Source of the DNA: Pyropia yezoensis
Lineage: Eukaryota > Rhodophyta > Bangiophyceae > Bangiales > Bangiaceae
NCBI GenBank assembly: GCA_009829735.1
Contig: CM020620.1
Coordinates: 992,001 to 1,056,000, forward strand
DNA length: 64,000 nucleotides
Reading direction: 5' to 3'
Shown: one piece after another, positions 11,868 through 23,393 of the stretch
How the letters are laid out: every line of letters begins with the position of its first letter
Position numbering within the stretch: the first letter of the stretch is position 1
Notes under the pieces: generated by a model
Databases searched by the model: none
What the model was told of the DNA's origin: nothing
The model's input: only the letters and a program-made list of their open reading frames with translations
Translations under genes and position numbers: made by a program

Positions 11868-14800
11868 CCCTCTGGGCGCGGGCGGGGGCCCGGGTGCCGA
11901 CACGGTGCCATCACGCACCGTGCCGGCTCCCGGCAGGGGGGGGGGCGGCGGTCGACGCGGCGACGTCGGCGAGCGGGGGGGGGGGGCGGGCGCTGGTGTG
12001 GCCGTGGCCGCCGGCCCCCTGGGCGGCTCTTTGGCGGCGGAGGCCGCAACGGCCGAGGCGGCGGCGGCAAGGGCTGCGGCGATGGCCACGGCGGAGGAGG
12101 CGACGGGAGCGGCGGCGGGGGCACCGATGGCGGCAGCGGGGGTGGCGGCTGGCGGCACGGTGCCCCCCGGCGTCTGCCCGGTGGTGGGCTGCCGCGTGGT
12201 GCTCCGCGGGGCCGTCGCCGATCGCGCGGGCCTGGCTCATCTCAGTCAGGCCCACGTGATCGGCGAGGTGCCCGCGGCTACGGCCACGGAGCTGGGGCTG
12301 GGCGGGTGCCGCTGGTGCGGGCGGCCGTACCGCGCGCAGCGGGGGCCTCGTGGGCGGAGCTCTCTGTCCGCCCATGAGGCTCTCTGCCGCCTCAACCCCC
12401 GTCGCCAACGCGCCCGTGTGGTGGCTGCAGCGGCGCCTGCTGCCGCAGCTGGGGACGGGGGGGACGCGCGCGGCGCAGGTGCGGCACAGGGGGCTGCTGC
12501 GGCGGGGGAGGCGCACACGCTGTTTGCGGCCGACCCCCCCACCTGGGTGGCGGCGCGGGCCGACTTCCTGCGCCGCGCGGCGCCGACAGCGGCCGATTGG
12601 TCGCCTCTCGTGGCGTCTGGCGCCCGCACGGTGGCGCACGTGCCGGCGGCACTGCTGGGCGCCTGGAGGGTGCTTGCGGCGGACGCCCTGGACTGGGTCC
12701 GCCGCGAGCCGGAGCAGCAGCACGCCTGGCTGTGGCTGCTGCTGCTGCCCTCCCTCCTCCTCCACGTGCCTGCTGTGGCGCCTGCAACCGCGCCCGACGC
12801 GCCACTGCCGCCGCTCACCCACCACGTGCGTGCCGAGGCGGTGCTGAACGGCGAGTTCAGCACCGCCCTGGCCGACCGCAATGCGGGGGTGTGGCGGCCG
12901 TCGTGGCGGCGGCGCTTGGACGGCCGGCGGAGGGTGGTGCGCAGGGGGGACCAGGCGGCGACTGGGCTGGCGCCATCCCAGCGGCGGGCGCTGCGCCTGG
13001 TGCGGGCCGGCCGGCTGAGTGCCGCCGCCCGAGCCCTGGTGGCCGACGAGCCGGCGCCGCACAGCGCCGCCGTGTGGCGGAAGGCGCTCCTCCTCCTCCC
13101 TCCCGCCGCGTCTGCGTCTACCTCCGCCGCGTCGGTGGAGGCCGAGTTTGGCGACCTTCTCGCCGACGCGGCGGATTTTGGCGACGCCGCCACGGTGCCG
13201 CGGGGGGTGACACGGGAGGCGGTGACGGATGCCATCCGCCGAGCCCCCCGGGGCGCGGCGCCGGGCCCGTCTGGCCTGCGGGTCGAGCACCTGTGGGCGC
13301 TGGAGGGGGGGGGGCAGGACGCGCTGGTGGGGGTGTTGGAGCTGCTGGTGTCGGACGCGGCGGTCACACGCGTGCCCGCCGCGGCGGCGCACGCCCTCGC
13401 TGGCGCGGACCTCCTGCTCCTGGCCAAGCCGGGGGGGGTCGGACCGGACGGGCTGCCCGGGCTTCGGCCCATCGGCATGCCCGAGACCCTCCGCAAGCTG
13501 GCGGCGTCGGCACTGGCGGCGAAGGTGCGCGGGGCCGCGGCAGAGCTGCTGGCGCCGGCGCAGCTGGGGGTGGGGGTGCCGAGCGCGTGTGAGCGGCTCG
13601 TGCACGAGCTGGAGGCACACCTCGCCCACCACCCCCAGCATGCGGTAGTCCAGCTGGACTACCGCAACGCCTTCAACCTGGTGTCGCGGGCGGCCGCCGC
13701 AGCCGTACTGCGCCGCGCCCTCCCCCCCCTCGCCCCATACCTGGAATGGGTGTATGGGGGGGAGGAGGCGCCGACGGTGTACGGCTGGGCGGCCGCGGCG
13801 GAGGGGGCGGGCGAGAGCGGTGGGGCTGACGACGGCGGCGACGATGGCGGCGGCGACGGCGGCGACGATGGCGGCGGCAACGGCGGGGATGCTGGCGGCG
13901 GCGACGGCGGGGACAATGGCGACGGCGACGGCGGCGACGGTGCGGCCCCGGTGGCAGACGGTCCCCCCCCTCTGCCTGTACCGCTCCCCCCACCACCGCC
14001 CATCCGTTTGGCGCTGCGGGCCGAGCGGGGCGCGCAGCAGGGCGACCCGTTCGGCCCGCTGCTGCACGCGGCCGCCCTGTGGCTGGTGCTGCGCCGTCTG
14101 CGGGACGGCCACCCCTGCGTGCTCGTCCGCGCTTTCCACGATGACGTGGTCGCGGCGGGCACGCCGGAGGACCTGGCGGCTGTCATGACTGACGCGGCGA
14201 CGCTGTGTACCAGCGTGGACGCGGAGCTGGCCCCCGCCAAGTGCACCGGCTGGTCGCCGGCTGGTGCGGCGGCACCGCCGGGGTGGGGGGGGAAGTGGGC
14301 CGCCGAGGGGGTGGTGCAGTTCTCCGTTCCCCTCGGCGGCGCCGCCTTTGTGACGGCAGGGGTTGACGGCCTCGTGGCCGACCAGCGCCGCCTGGTGGCG
14401 GCCATTGCGGCCTTGCCAGCGGAGGAGCTGCAGTCGCAGCTCCTCCTGCTGCGCCTGTGCGCGGGGCCGCGCGCCAACTACTGGCTGCGCTGCCTCCCGC
14501 TGGAGGCCGGCGCGCGGCTGGCTGCGGCGGTCGACGCCGACGCCAAGACCGCCCTGGGGGGGATGCTGTGCGACGCACGCGACAGCACCGCCACCCGTGA
14601 GGCGGTGCTGGAGCGTGCGGCACTCCCCCCCCGCCATGGGCGGTCTGGGCGTCGGCGGCCGCACGCGGGTGGTGCCCGCCGCCCTGCTGGCGTCGTGGGT
14701 GGACGCGCTGCGGGCGGGGGCGGCGTACTCCCCCACGCTGCGCGCCACGGCGGACGGCCTCCTGGCGGTGCCGCGTGTTGCGGCCGACGGTGGGCCGCTG

Positions 14801-16117
14801 CCGCCCGCCGCCGCTGCTGCGACGGCCAGGAGTGGGCCGGCGGCCAGGGGGCCGACGGGGGCAGGCGGTGGGGGGCCCGCGGGTGACCCGCCGGCGGGTG
14901 CGCGGCCACCACCGCTCCCCGACCCCGACCCCAGCGCGCCTGCTGCCGGCGCTCTCCGGGAGGCCCTCCTGGGCCTGCTGGCGGCCCACAAGGCGCACTG
15001 CGCGGCCCCTGCCAGCGGCCTGTTGTGGTCGCTGGCGAGGGGGGGGCCCAACGCGGCGGCCGATGAGGCCGCCGACCCTCTGGCCACTCCCCTGCTGCCC
15101 CCCCCGCACTACCCCGAGTACAGCGCCGGTGCGACCGACAGCACCTCGGCCGACAGGCCACACAGCCCGGCGCTGTACTCGCCACCCACGTTGCAGTCTC
15201 TCCTGGGGGGTGAGGCACCGGCAGCGCAGCGGGACTTGTCCCGCCCCGCCCATGCCGCCGCCCGCGCGCGCATCTACGCCGAGCTATCGCTCTGGCGGCG
15301 CGCGGGCATGGCGGCATGCCAGGGGGGTGGGGCGGCTCGCTGGCTGTCGGCGCTGCCGACGCTGGGGACCACCGGGACCACAATGCACGGCGCCGGCATG
15401 TGGGCGGCGGCTCGGCTGTGGCTGGGCGCGCCGCCGCGGTCCGTACCGCCGGCGCCCCGCTGTCGCTGCGGCCGCGACGCGGACGCGGACGGGCGGCACT
15501 TCCTGTCGGCGTGCCCGGAGCAGTCCTCCGGGCACGCGCGCCTCCACCACCACCTGGTGCACCTGGTGGCCGAGGCGCTGCGCAGCACGCCCTCGTGGGG
15601 GGGGGTGGAGGTGGAGGCTGTGGTGGACCGCGGTCGGGGCGCGCTTCGCCCCGACCTGCGCGCCACACACGCCTCGTCGGGGGCGGTGGTGTGGGCGGAC
15701 GCGTCGGTGACGGCGCCATTTGGCCCCCGCACCACCGCCCCGACTGCCGCCAGCCCCCAGCGGGCTGTTGCGGCCGAGACGCGGGAGAGGGACAAGGTGG
15801 CAAAGTATGCCACCTCCCTCCCCGGGCCGGCCGCCTCCCACACCTTCACACCGTTGGTGTGGAAGGCGTTTGGGCGCATCGGCCCCGCCACCGCCAAGTG
15901 GCTGCGGGGGGCCATGCGGGGACCGGCCCTTGCGGGGGTGCGGTCCACCCTGCTGACCCGGGTGTCTGTTGCCTTGTGGCGGTCCCACTCCCGCGCTGTG
16001 TCTCTTGGGTACAGCCGGTGCTTTGGGACTGGGGGAGAGGTCCCGGAGGGGGACGCGGGGGGGCCACTTGGCCCGCGTGATCACTTTGTGAGAGTGGGAG
16101 AGAGAATTGGGGAGTAG
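11860..16117 (+). CDS. LINE ORF2: zinc fingers, reverse transcriptase, CCHC, RLE; copy 1b
   Basis: About 1,418 codons from ATG 11860 to TAG 16115-16117. Residue positions are approximate. First N-terminal C2H2-type finger near 105: CPVVGC...LAHLSQAH. Second finger near 150: CRWCGRPY...LSAHEALC. Reverse transcriptase: LRPIGMPETLRKL, motif A LDYRNAFN near 600, motif B RGAQQGDPFGPLL, motif C FHDDVV near 757. A long Gly/Asp-rich and then proline-rich insert separates motifs A and B. After the RT come the finger CRCGRDADADGRHFLSACP (C-x-C-x8-H-x4-C) near 1,200 and the restriction-like endonuclease core RPD-x14-D (RPDL to WADASV) near 1,265-1,282. This order is that of R2/NeSL/CRE-group LINEs. One frame change is seen near 14630, at a run of eight Cs where copy 2 has seven. 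Confidence 0.9.
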
Positions 16118-16162
16118 TCATTGGGTGTCAGGGGGAGTTGATCCCTGGACCGCCAATTAAAC

Positions 16163-16214
16163 TAGTATAGTGGTCAGTATGCCCGCCTGTCACGCGGGAG
16201 ACCCGGGTTCAATT
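16163..16214 (+). repeat. 52-nt tRNA-Asp piece between LINE copies
   Basis: TAGTATAGTGGTCAGTAT and onward to GGGTTCAATT is identical to 6248-6299 of the tRNA-Asp gene. It lacks the first four tRNA bases (TCCA) and follows the 3' end of copy 1b directly. It holds the Pol III A box (TAGTATAGTGG) and most of a B box (GGTTCAATT). It reads as a target-site duplication, though it could instead be a fixed 5' part of the element. Confidence 0.9.
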
Positions 16215-16322
16215 GGTTCCTCTGACGTTCCCGGTGGGAGAGTGCTCGTTTTTTCGCGGTGGGACGGTGGGGGGGGGTGTGGGTCACCCCCCCATCGCTT
16301 TTCTGGGCCGCGGGAGGGCGGT

Positions 16323-17277
16323 ATGGAGGGGGATCGGCGCGTTGTTGACCTGGTGGTCCGCGGCGTCGACGCTGTCGTCGACGTCGCGGTCGGCCCGGCG
16401 TCGGAACTTAATTTCCGGCGTCGCGGCCAGCTGCTTACAGCGGTATTTACCCGCTTGATGGCCAACCACGAGTCGGCGTTCGGCGCCATCGCGGTGTCAG
16501 GAGGGGTTCTGGCGGGAGTTGCACACGCTTCTGCCCCGTTGTCGGGAGGTGGTGCTTCCGTCCCGCCGGTCACGGCGCCGGCGGACTTTGGCGGCCTCTC
16601 GGGGTGCCCCCCGGGGAGCTCATCCCCCGCGGTTTGCGGCGCTGGCTCGGCGCCAGCGCCCTGTTTGTCTGGGTGTGCGGCGCGGCCGGCAGCGGCGGCG
16701 GGGCGTGGCGGTGGTGCGGCGGAGGTCGCTGGTGGGGGACCCTCCTCTGCCCTCCTTTCTGCCCTCGCGGCGGCTGCGGCGGCTTCCCGGGTACCGGGCG
16801 CCGCGGCAGCGGCTGGGTGTGCTGCTGCTGGGCTGGGCCGGGCGGTTGGTGGCCACGGAGCCGCGAGCGCTGTGGGTGGGGAGGCTGGGCGGACTGCCGC
16901 GGCGTCGGCCGCCGTCGGCCGCACGGGCACGGGTGACGGTGTCTTCCCTCGTGTCGGTGGTGGTGTGTCGGGCGGTGGGGGCGGCGCTGGACGGTTGGGT
17001 GGTGCGGGAGGAGGTGCGGCGCGTGGAGGTGCGGGTCTCGGTGGCGGTGGAGAAGGTGGACGTGCTGGAGCTGGTCAAGGTCTACCAGTACTTCCTCAAG
17101 GTCTACCGGCACTACCTCGACAAGGACATCATGGCGGTCAAGGCAGCCAAGGTCGTGGTGGGAGGGGTGGAGTGTGTCTGCCTGGGTGTGGGGGGGGGTG
17201 TGTGGCGGGTGGTGGCGTGGTGGATGGCCGCGCTGCTGCCGCCCCGCTTGCCACCCCGCGTGACCCCTCGCTGGTAG
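16323..17277 (+). CDS. LINE upstream ORF (ORF0), copy 2
   Basis: Starts MEGDRRVVDLVVRGVDAV and ends PPRVTPRW before TAG 17275-17277. One frame change between about 16450 and 16560 separates the start from the conserved C-terminal two thirds. Over about 17035-17160 the frame shows G or C at nearly every third codon position and encodes VSVAVEKVDVLELVKVY plus YFLKVYRHYLDKD. It matches copy 1a in layout but is strongly diverged in sequence, unlike ORF1 and ORF2. Confidence 0.5.
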
Positions 17278-17372
17278 CTCCGCCCGCTGGCGGGGCTGCC
17301 GCCGCCGGGGGGGCAACGGGCGGCTGGTTGGCGGCGGCGCAGCGCGGTCTGAGCCACCACGCCCACGCGCCC

Positions 17373-19046
17373 ATGTCACCCGTCCTCGCGGGCGGCCAAG
17401 GCGGGCTGACAAGAACAGGCGGGCGGGACGCCCGCGCCTCTGGCGGTGGTGGGGGTGCTGCTGGTGTGGGTCCTGCGGCTGCGGCCGGTCGTGCCACCTC
17501 GGCGGGCGGGGACTGTGGCGCTCCAGGTGGCCGTGCTGGTGGAGCTGCTGGGGGGGGTGCTGGGCAGTCTGCTGGCGGTGGGGCTGCGGGCGCCGGTCGG
17601 GGGGGGGGGCGGGCTGCTGCCGACGCCGACGCCGACGCCCGCGCCGCCACAGCCGCGGCGGAGCTGTGCCGGGTCCGCCGCCGCACCGTCGACGCCCCCA
17701 CCCTCGAGACAGTGTATGTCTCGGGGGTGTCTCGTGACGTCCGTCAGCACCGCATGCGCGCGTTGCTGGCGGACGTCACAGGGGTCGACGCCCACAATTT
17801 TGTGGACGTCGACCGGTTCGGCACGACCACCGCCGTGACGGTCGTGGCTGCGGCGGCGGACGCATTTCGGCTGGCGGTGGGGCGGGGGCGGGCGGCGACC
17901 GTGCTGCGCCTCCTCCCGGGAGCCGACCCGTAGGCGCCCGCCCACCTGGGCGCCGCACGCCGGCGCGGCCTGGGTGCCGCGGGGGCTGCTGAGACGGCGG
18001 CTGCATTTTGCCGCCGCCGCCTCGAAGCCAAGCTCGCCCAGCTCCACGCACGTGCGGCGATGCCCCCCCACCTGCGTGCGTCGCTGCATGCCCACATTGA
18101 GGGCATGCTTTCGTCGCACGCAGGGGGGGGAGCCGACGCCGTCGGGCCCATCGGCGGAGCGGGGGTCCGCCAGCCGCCCTCAAAGCCTGCTAAGGAGCCA
18201 CCTGCCGTGGCCCCCGCGGGATCGGCCGTTGCGGCGGCTGGGGGGCCACCTGCCGAGGCCCCCCCGCGCTCGGGTCAGGCCGGGCCGGCTTCGTTTGGGC
18301 TGCGGGGTGTCGCCGAGGCGGCGGGCATGGAGATCGTTGATGAGCCGGCCGCCTCGGCTGACGGCCTTGCGACCCCCGCCCCCGACCCTGCCGCCAGGAC
18401 GGCCGTTCTTCCCCTCTCGCCGCCTGCGCCGGCGCCGGCCCCCCCCACCGAGGGGGTGCCGGCTGACCTGGGCGACGGCATGGATGGCGTCACGCCGGCT
18501 GGCGGCGCCGCATCCTCTGCGGCCACGCCGACCCAAAAATCCGTGGCTGCCTCGGCGGCCCCTCGGCCCCGACTCCACCCCGGAGGCGGGCCAAAACGTG
18601 CCGCCGTCCCGAGGGCTGCGGCTGGGCTCCCGCCGCTTCCCCCGCCACCCACCAGGCCCCCTCCCGGCGCCGCACGCTCGGCCGCGTTTGCTGCGCCTGT
18701 GGCCCTTCCCCTCGGCGTGGCCGCCCGCAGGCGCGCTGCCACCGACCGCCGGCGGTCCCCTGCAGGCCATGCGCCTGGGCCGGCGCGGCGACAGCGTCCT
18801 GCGCTCGCTGTGGCGCGGCTGGGCGACGCACTTGCGTCGCCCATCCGCAAGACGTGCCGCCGCACGCGCGCGGCGAGCGCTGTGGAGCTCGCCGCCCGTA
18901 AGAAGGCCGCTCCGGCATCCCCCCCGCCAGAGGGGGGGGGTCGGGCTGCGACGACGGCGATTCTTCCGCCCTCCCTCCCCGCCACCCCTGGGCCATACCG
19001 GCCAGGGGCTGCGGCCCGCGTCAGCGACGAGGGTCACAATGAGTGA
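17373..19046 (+). CDS. LINE ORF1 protein, RRM-like, copy 2, with one in-frame TAG
   Basis: ATG 17373 (MSPVLAGGQGG) to TGA 19044-19046, 558 codons, in a single frame apart from one TAG at 17931-17933 after LLPGADP. The RRM-like domain, TLETVYVSGVSRDVRQHRM to FRLAVGRGRAATVLRL, lies before the TAG. After it come MPPHLRASLHAHIEGML, a proline/alanine-rich stretch, and the C-terminus ending RVSDEGHNE. The stop overlaps the ORF2 ATG (ATGAGTGA), a layout known elsewhere to allow stop-restart translation. Confidence 0.65.
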
Positions 19047-22000
19047 CCCTCTGGGCGCGGGCGGGGGCCCGGGTGCCGACACGGTGCCATCACGCACTGT
19101 GCCGGCTCCCGGCAGGGGGGGGGGCGGCGGTCGACGCGGCGACGTCGGCGAGCGGGGGGGGGGGGCGGGCGCTGGTGTGGCCGTGGCCGCCGGCCCCCTG
19201 GGCGGCTCTTTGGCGGCGGAGGCCGCAACGGCCGAGGCGGCGGCGGCAAGGGCTGCGGCGATGGCCACGGCGGAGGAGGCGACGGGAGCGGCGGCGGGGG
19301 CACCGATGGCGGCAGCGGGGGTGGCGGCTGGCGGCACGGTGCCCCCCGGCGTCTGCCCGGTGGTGGGCTGCCGCGTGGTGCTCCGCGGGGCCGTCGCCGA
19401 TCGCGCGGGCCTGGCTCATCTCAGTCAGGCCCACGTGATCGGCGAGGTGCCCGCGGCTACGGCCACGGAGCTGGGGCTGGGCGGGTGCCGCTGGTGCGGG
19501 CGGCCGTACCGCGCGCAGCGGGGGCCTCGTGGGCGGAGCTCTCTGTCCGCCCATGAGGCTCTCTGCCGCCTCAACCCCCGTCGCCAACGCGCCCGTGTGG
19601 TGGCTGCAGCGGCGCCTGCTGCCGCAGCTGGGGACGGGGGGGACGCGCGCGGCGCAGGTGCGGCACAGGGGGCTGCTGCGGCGGGGGAAGGGCACACGCT
19701 GTTTGCGGCCGACCCCCCCGCCTGGGTGGCGGCGCGGGCCGACTTCCTGCGCCGCGCGGCGCCGACAGCGGCCGATTGGTCGCCTCTCGTGGCGTCTGGC
19801 GCCCGCACGGTGGCGCACGTGCCGGCGGCACTGCTGGGCGCCTGGAGGGTGCTTGCGGCGGACGCCCTGGACTGGGTCCGCCGCGAGCCGGAGCAGCAGC
19901 ACGCCTGGCTGTGGCTGCTGCTGCTGCCCTCCCTCCTCCTCCACGTGCCTGCTGTGGCGCCTGCAACCGCGCCCGACGCGCCACTGCCGCCGCTCACCCA
20001 CCACGTGCGCGCCGAGGCGGTGCTGAACGGCGAGTTCAGCACCGCCCTGGCCGACCGCAATGCGGGGGTGTGGCGGCCGTCGTGGCGGCGGCGCTCGGAC
20101 GGCCGGCGGAGGGTGGTGCGCGGGGGGGACCAGGCGGCGACTGGGCTGGCGCCATCCCAGCGGCGGGCGCTGCGCCTGGTGCGGGCCGGCCGGCTGAGTG
20201 CCGCCGCCCGAGCCCTGGTGGCCGACGAGCCGGCGCCGCACAGCGCCGCCGTGTGGCGGAAGGCGCTCCTCCTCTTCCCTCCCGCCGCGTCTGCATCTAC
20301 CTCCGCCGCGTCGGTGGAGGCCGAGTTTGGCGACCTTCTCGCCGACGCGGCGGATTTTGGCGACGTCGCCACGGTGCCGCGGGGGGTGACGCGGGAGGCG
20401 ATGACGGATGCCATCCGCCGAGCCCCCCGGGGCGCGGCGCCGGGCCCGTCTGGCCTGCGGGTCGAGCACCTGTGGGCGCTGGAGGGGGGGGGGGCAGGAC
20501 GCGCTGGTGGGGGTGTTGGAGCTGCTGGTGTCGGAGGCGGCGGTCACACGCGTGCCCGCCGCGGCGGCGCACGCCCTCGCTGGCGCGGACCTCCTGCTCC
20601 TGGCCAAGCCGGGGGGGGTCGGACCGGACGGGCTGCCCGGGCTTCGGCCCATCGGCATGCCCGAGACCCTCCGCAAGCTGGCGGCGTCGGCACTGGCGGC
20701 GAAGGTGCGCGGGGCCGCGGCAGAGCTGCTGGCGCCGGCGCAGCTGGGGGTGGGGGTGCCGAGCGCGTGTGAGCGGCTCGTGCACGAGCTGGAGGCACAC
20801 CTCGCCCACCACCCCCAGCATGCGGTAGTCCAGCTGGACTACCGCAACGCCTTCAACCTGGTGTCGCGGGCGGCCGCCGCAGCCGTACTGCGCCGCGCCC
20901 TCCCCCCCCTCGCCCCATACCTGGAATGGGTGTATGGGGGGGAGGAGGCGCCGACGGTGTACGGCTGGGCGGCCGCGGCGGAGGGAGCGGGCGAGAGCGG
21001 TGGGGCTGACGACGGCGGCGACGATGGCGGCGGCGACGGCGGCGACGATGGCGGCGGCAACGGCGGGGATGCTGGCGGCGGCGACGGCGGGGACAATGGC
21101 GACGGCGACGGCGGCGACGGTGCGGCCCCGGTGGCAGACGGTCCCCCCCCTCTGCCTGTACCGCTCCCCCCACCACCGCCCATCCGTTTGGCGCTGCGGG
21201 CCGAGCGGGGCGCGCAGCAGGGCGACCCGTTCGGCCCGCTGCTGCACGCGGCCGCCCTGTGGCTGGTGCTGCGCCGTCTGCGGGACGGCCACCCCTGCGT
21301 GCTCGTCCGCGCTTTCCACGATGACGTGGTCGCGGCGGGCACGCCGGAGGACCTGGCGGCTGTCATGACTGACGCGGCGACGCTGTGTACCAGCGTGGAC
21401 GCGGAGCTGGCCCCCGCCAAGTGCACCGGCTGGTCGCCGGCTGGTGCGGCGGCACCGCCGGGGTGGGGGGGGAAGTGGGCCGCCGAGGGGGTGGTGCAGT
21501 TCTCCGTTCCCCTCGGCGGCGCCGCCTTTGTGACGGCAGGGGTTGACGGCCTCGTGGCCGACCAGCGCCGCCTGGTGGCGGCCATTGCGGCCTTGCCAGC
21601 GGAGGAGCTGCAGTCGCAGCTCCTCCTGCTGCGCCTGTGCGCGGGGCCGCGCGCCAACTACTGGCTGCGCTGCCTCCCGCTGGAGGCCGGCGCGCGGCTG
21701 GCTGCGGCGGTCGACGCCGACGCCAAGACCGCCCTGGGGGGGATGCTGTGCGACGCACGCGACAGCACCGCCACCCGTGAGGCGGTGCTGGAGCGTGCGG
21801 CACTCCCCCCCGCCATGGGCGGTCTGGGCGTCGGCGGCCGCACGCGGGTGGTGCCCGCCGCCCTGCTGGCGTCGTGGGTGGACGCGCTGCGGGCGGGGGC
21901 GGCGTACTCCCCCACGCTGCGCGCCACGGCGGACGGCCTCCTGGCGGTGCCGCGTGTTGCGGCCGACGGTGGGCCGCTGCCGCCCGCCGCCGCTGCTGCG

Positions 22001-23296
22001 ACGGCCAGGAGTGGGCCGGCTGCCGGAGGGCCGACGGGGGCAGGCGGTGGGGGGCCCGAGGGTGACTCGCCGGCGGGTGCGCGGCCACCACCGCTCACCG
22101 ACCCCGACCTCAGCGCGCCTGCTGCCGGCGCTCTCCGGGAGGCCCTCCTGGGCCTGCTGGCGGCCCACGAGGCGCACTGCGCGGCCCCTGCCAGCGGCCT
22201 GTTGTGGTCGCTGGCCAGGGGGGGGCCCAACGCGGCGGCCGATGAGGCCGCCGACCCTCTGGCCCCTCCCCTGCCGCCCCCCCCGCACTACCCCGAGTAC
22301 AGCGCCGGTGCGACCGACAGCACCTCGGCCGACAGGCCACACAGCCCGGCGCTGTACTCGCCACCCACGTGGCAGTCTCTCCTGGGGGGTGAGGCACCGG
22401 CAGCGCAGCGGGACTTGTCCCGCCCCGCCCATGCCGCCGCCCGCGCGCGCATCTACGCCGAGCTATCGCTCTGGCGGCGCGCGGGCATGGCGGCATGCCA
22501 GGGGGGTGGGGCGGCTCGCTGGCTGTCGGCGCTGCCGACGCTGGGGACCACCGGGACCACAATGCACGGCGCCGGCATGCGGGCGGCGGCTCGGCTGTGG
22601 CTGGGCGCGCCGCCGCGGTCCGTACCGCCGGCGCCCCGCTGTCGCTGCGGCCGCGACGCGGACGCGGACGGGCGGCACTTCCTGTCGGCGTGCCCGGAGC
22701 AGTCCTCCGGGCACGCGCGCCTCCACCACCACCTGGTGCACCTGGTGGCCGAGGCGCTGCGCCGCACGCCCTCGTGGGGGGGGGTGGAGGTGGAGGCTGT
22801 GGTGGACCGCGGTCGGGGCGCGCTTCGCCCCGACCTGCGCGCCACGCACGCCTCGTCGGGGGCGGTGGTGTGGGCGGACGCGTCGGTGACGGCGCCATTT
22901 GGCCCCCGCACCACCGCCCCGACTGCCGCCAGCCCTCTGCGGGCTGTTGCGGCCAAGACGCGGGAGAGGGACAAGGTGGCAAAGTATGCCACCTCCCTCC
23001 CCGGGCCGGCCGCCTCCCACACCTTCACACCGTTGGTGTGGGAGGCGTTTGGGCGCATCGGCCCCGCCACCGCCAAGTGGCTGCGGGGGGCCATGCGGGG
23101 ACTGGCCCTTGCGGGGGTGCGGTCCACCCTGCTGACCCGGGTGTCTGTTGCTTTGTGGCGGTCCCACTCCCGCGCTGTGTCTCTTGGGTACAGCCGGTGC
23201 TTTGGGACTGGGGGAGAGGTCTCGGAGGGGAACGCGGGGGGGCCACTTGGCCCGCGTGATCACTTCGTGAGAGTGGGAGAGAGAATTGGGGAGTAG
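19039..23296 (+). CDS. LINE ORF2: zinc fingers, reverse transcriptase, CCHC, RLE; copy 2
   Basis: Same length (4,258 bp) and domain order as copy 1b: two N-terminal zinc fingers, RT with LDYRNAFN, QQGDPFGPLL and FHDDVV, CCHC finger, and RLE core RPD...D. One frame change lies near 20490, in a run of eleven Gs where copy 1b has ten. Copies 1b and 2 carry their single frame changes at different places, both in homopolymers, so each may be a read error or a very recent change. The RT would make cDNA by target-primed reverse transcription, with the RLE cutting the tRNA-Asp site. Confidence 0.9.
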
Positions 23297-23341
23297 TCAT
23301 TGGGTGTCACGGGGAGTCGATCCCTGTACCGCCAATTAAAC

Positions 23342-23393
23342 TAGTATGGTGGTCAGTATGCCCGCCTGTCACGCGGGAGACCCGGGTTCAATT
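23342..23393 (+). repeat. 52-nt tRNA-Asp piece before LINE copy 3
   Basis: Same piece as at 16163-16214 with one difference (TAGTATGGTGG). It joins the 3' end of copy 2 to the 5' end of the next element, keeping the array head to tail. Confidence 0.9.

Larger units (their letters stand above)
10384..16162 (+). mobile_element. tRNA-Asp-targeted RLE-type LINE, copy 1b (5' end in gap)
   Basis: Begins in ORF1, just upstream of its RRM-like domain, and runs to the 3' end GCCAATTAAAC, directly before the next tRNA-Asp piece. There is no poly(A) tail, which is usual for RLE LINEs. Nucleotide identity to copy 2 is very high through ORF2 and the 3' UTR, with only scattered differences seen. Confidence 0.88.
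16215..23341 (+). mobile_element. tRNA-Asp-targeted RLE-type LINE, copy 2 (full length)
   Basis: The one copy seen from end to end, 7,127 bp: leader 16215-16322, ORF0 16323-17277, ORF1 17373-19046, ORF2 19039-23296, short 3' UTR to 23341. It is flanked on both sides by the 52-nt tRNA-Asp piece. Damage is light: one frame change in ORF0, one TAG in ORF1 and one frame change in ORF2. It is therefore young. Confidence 0.92.
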
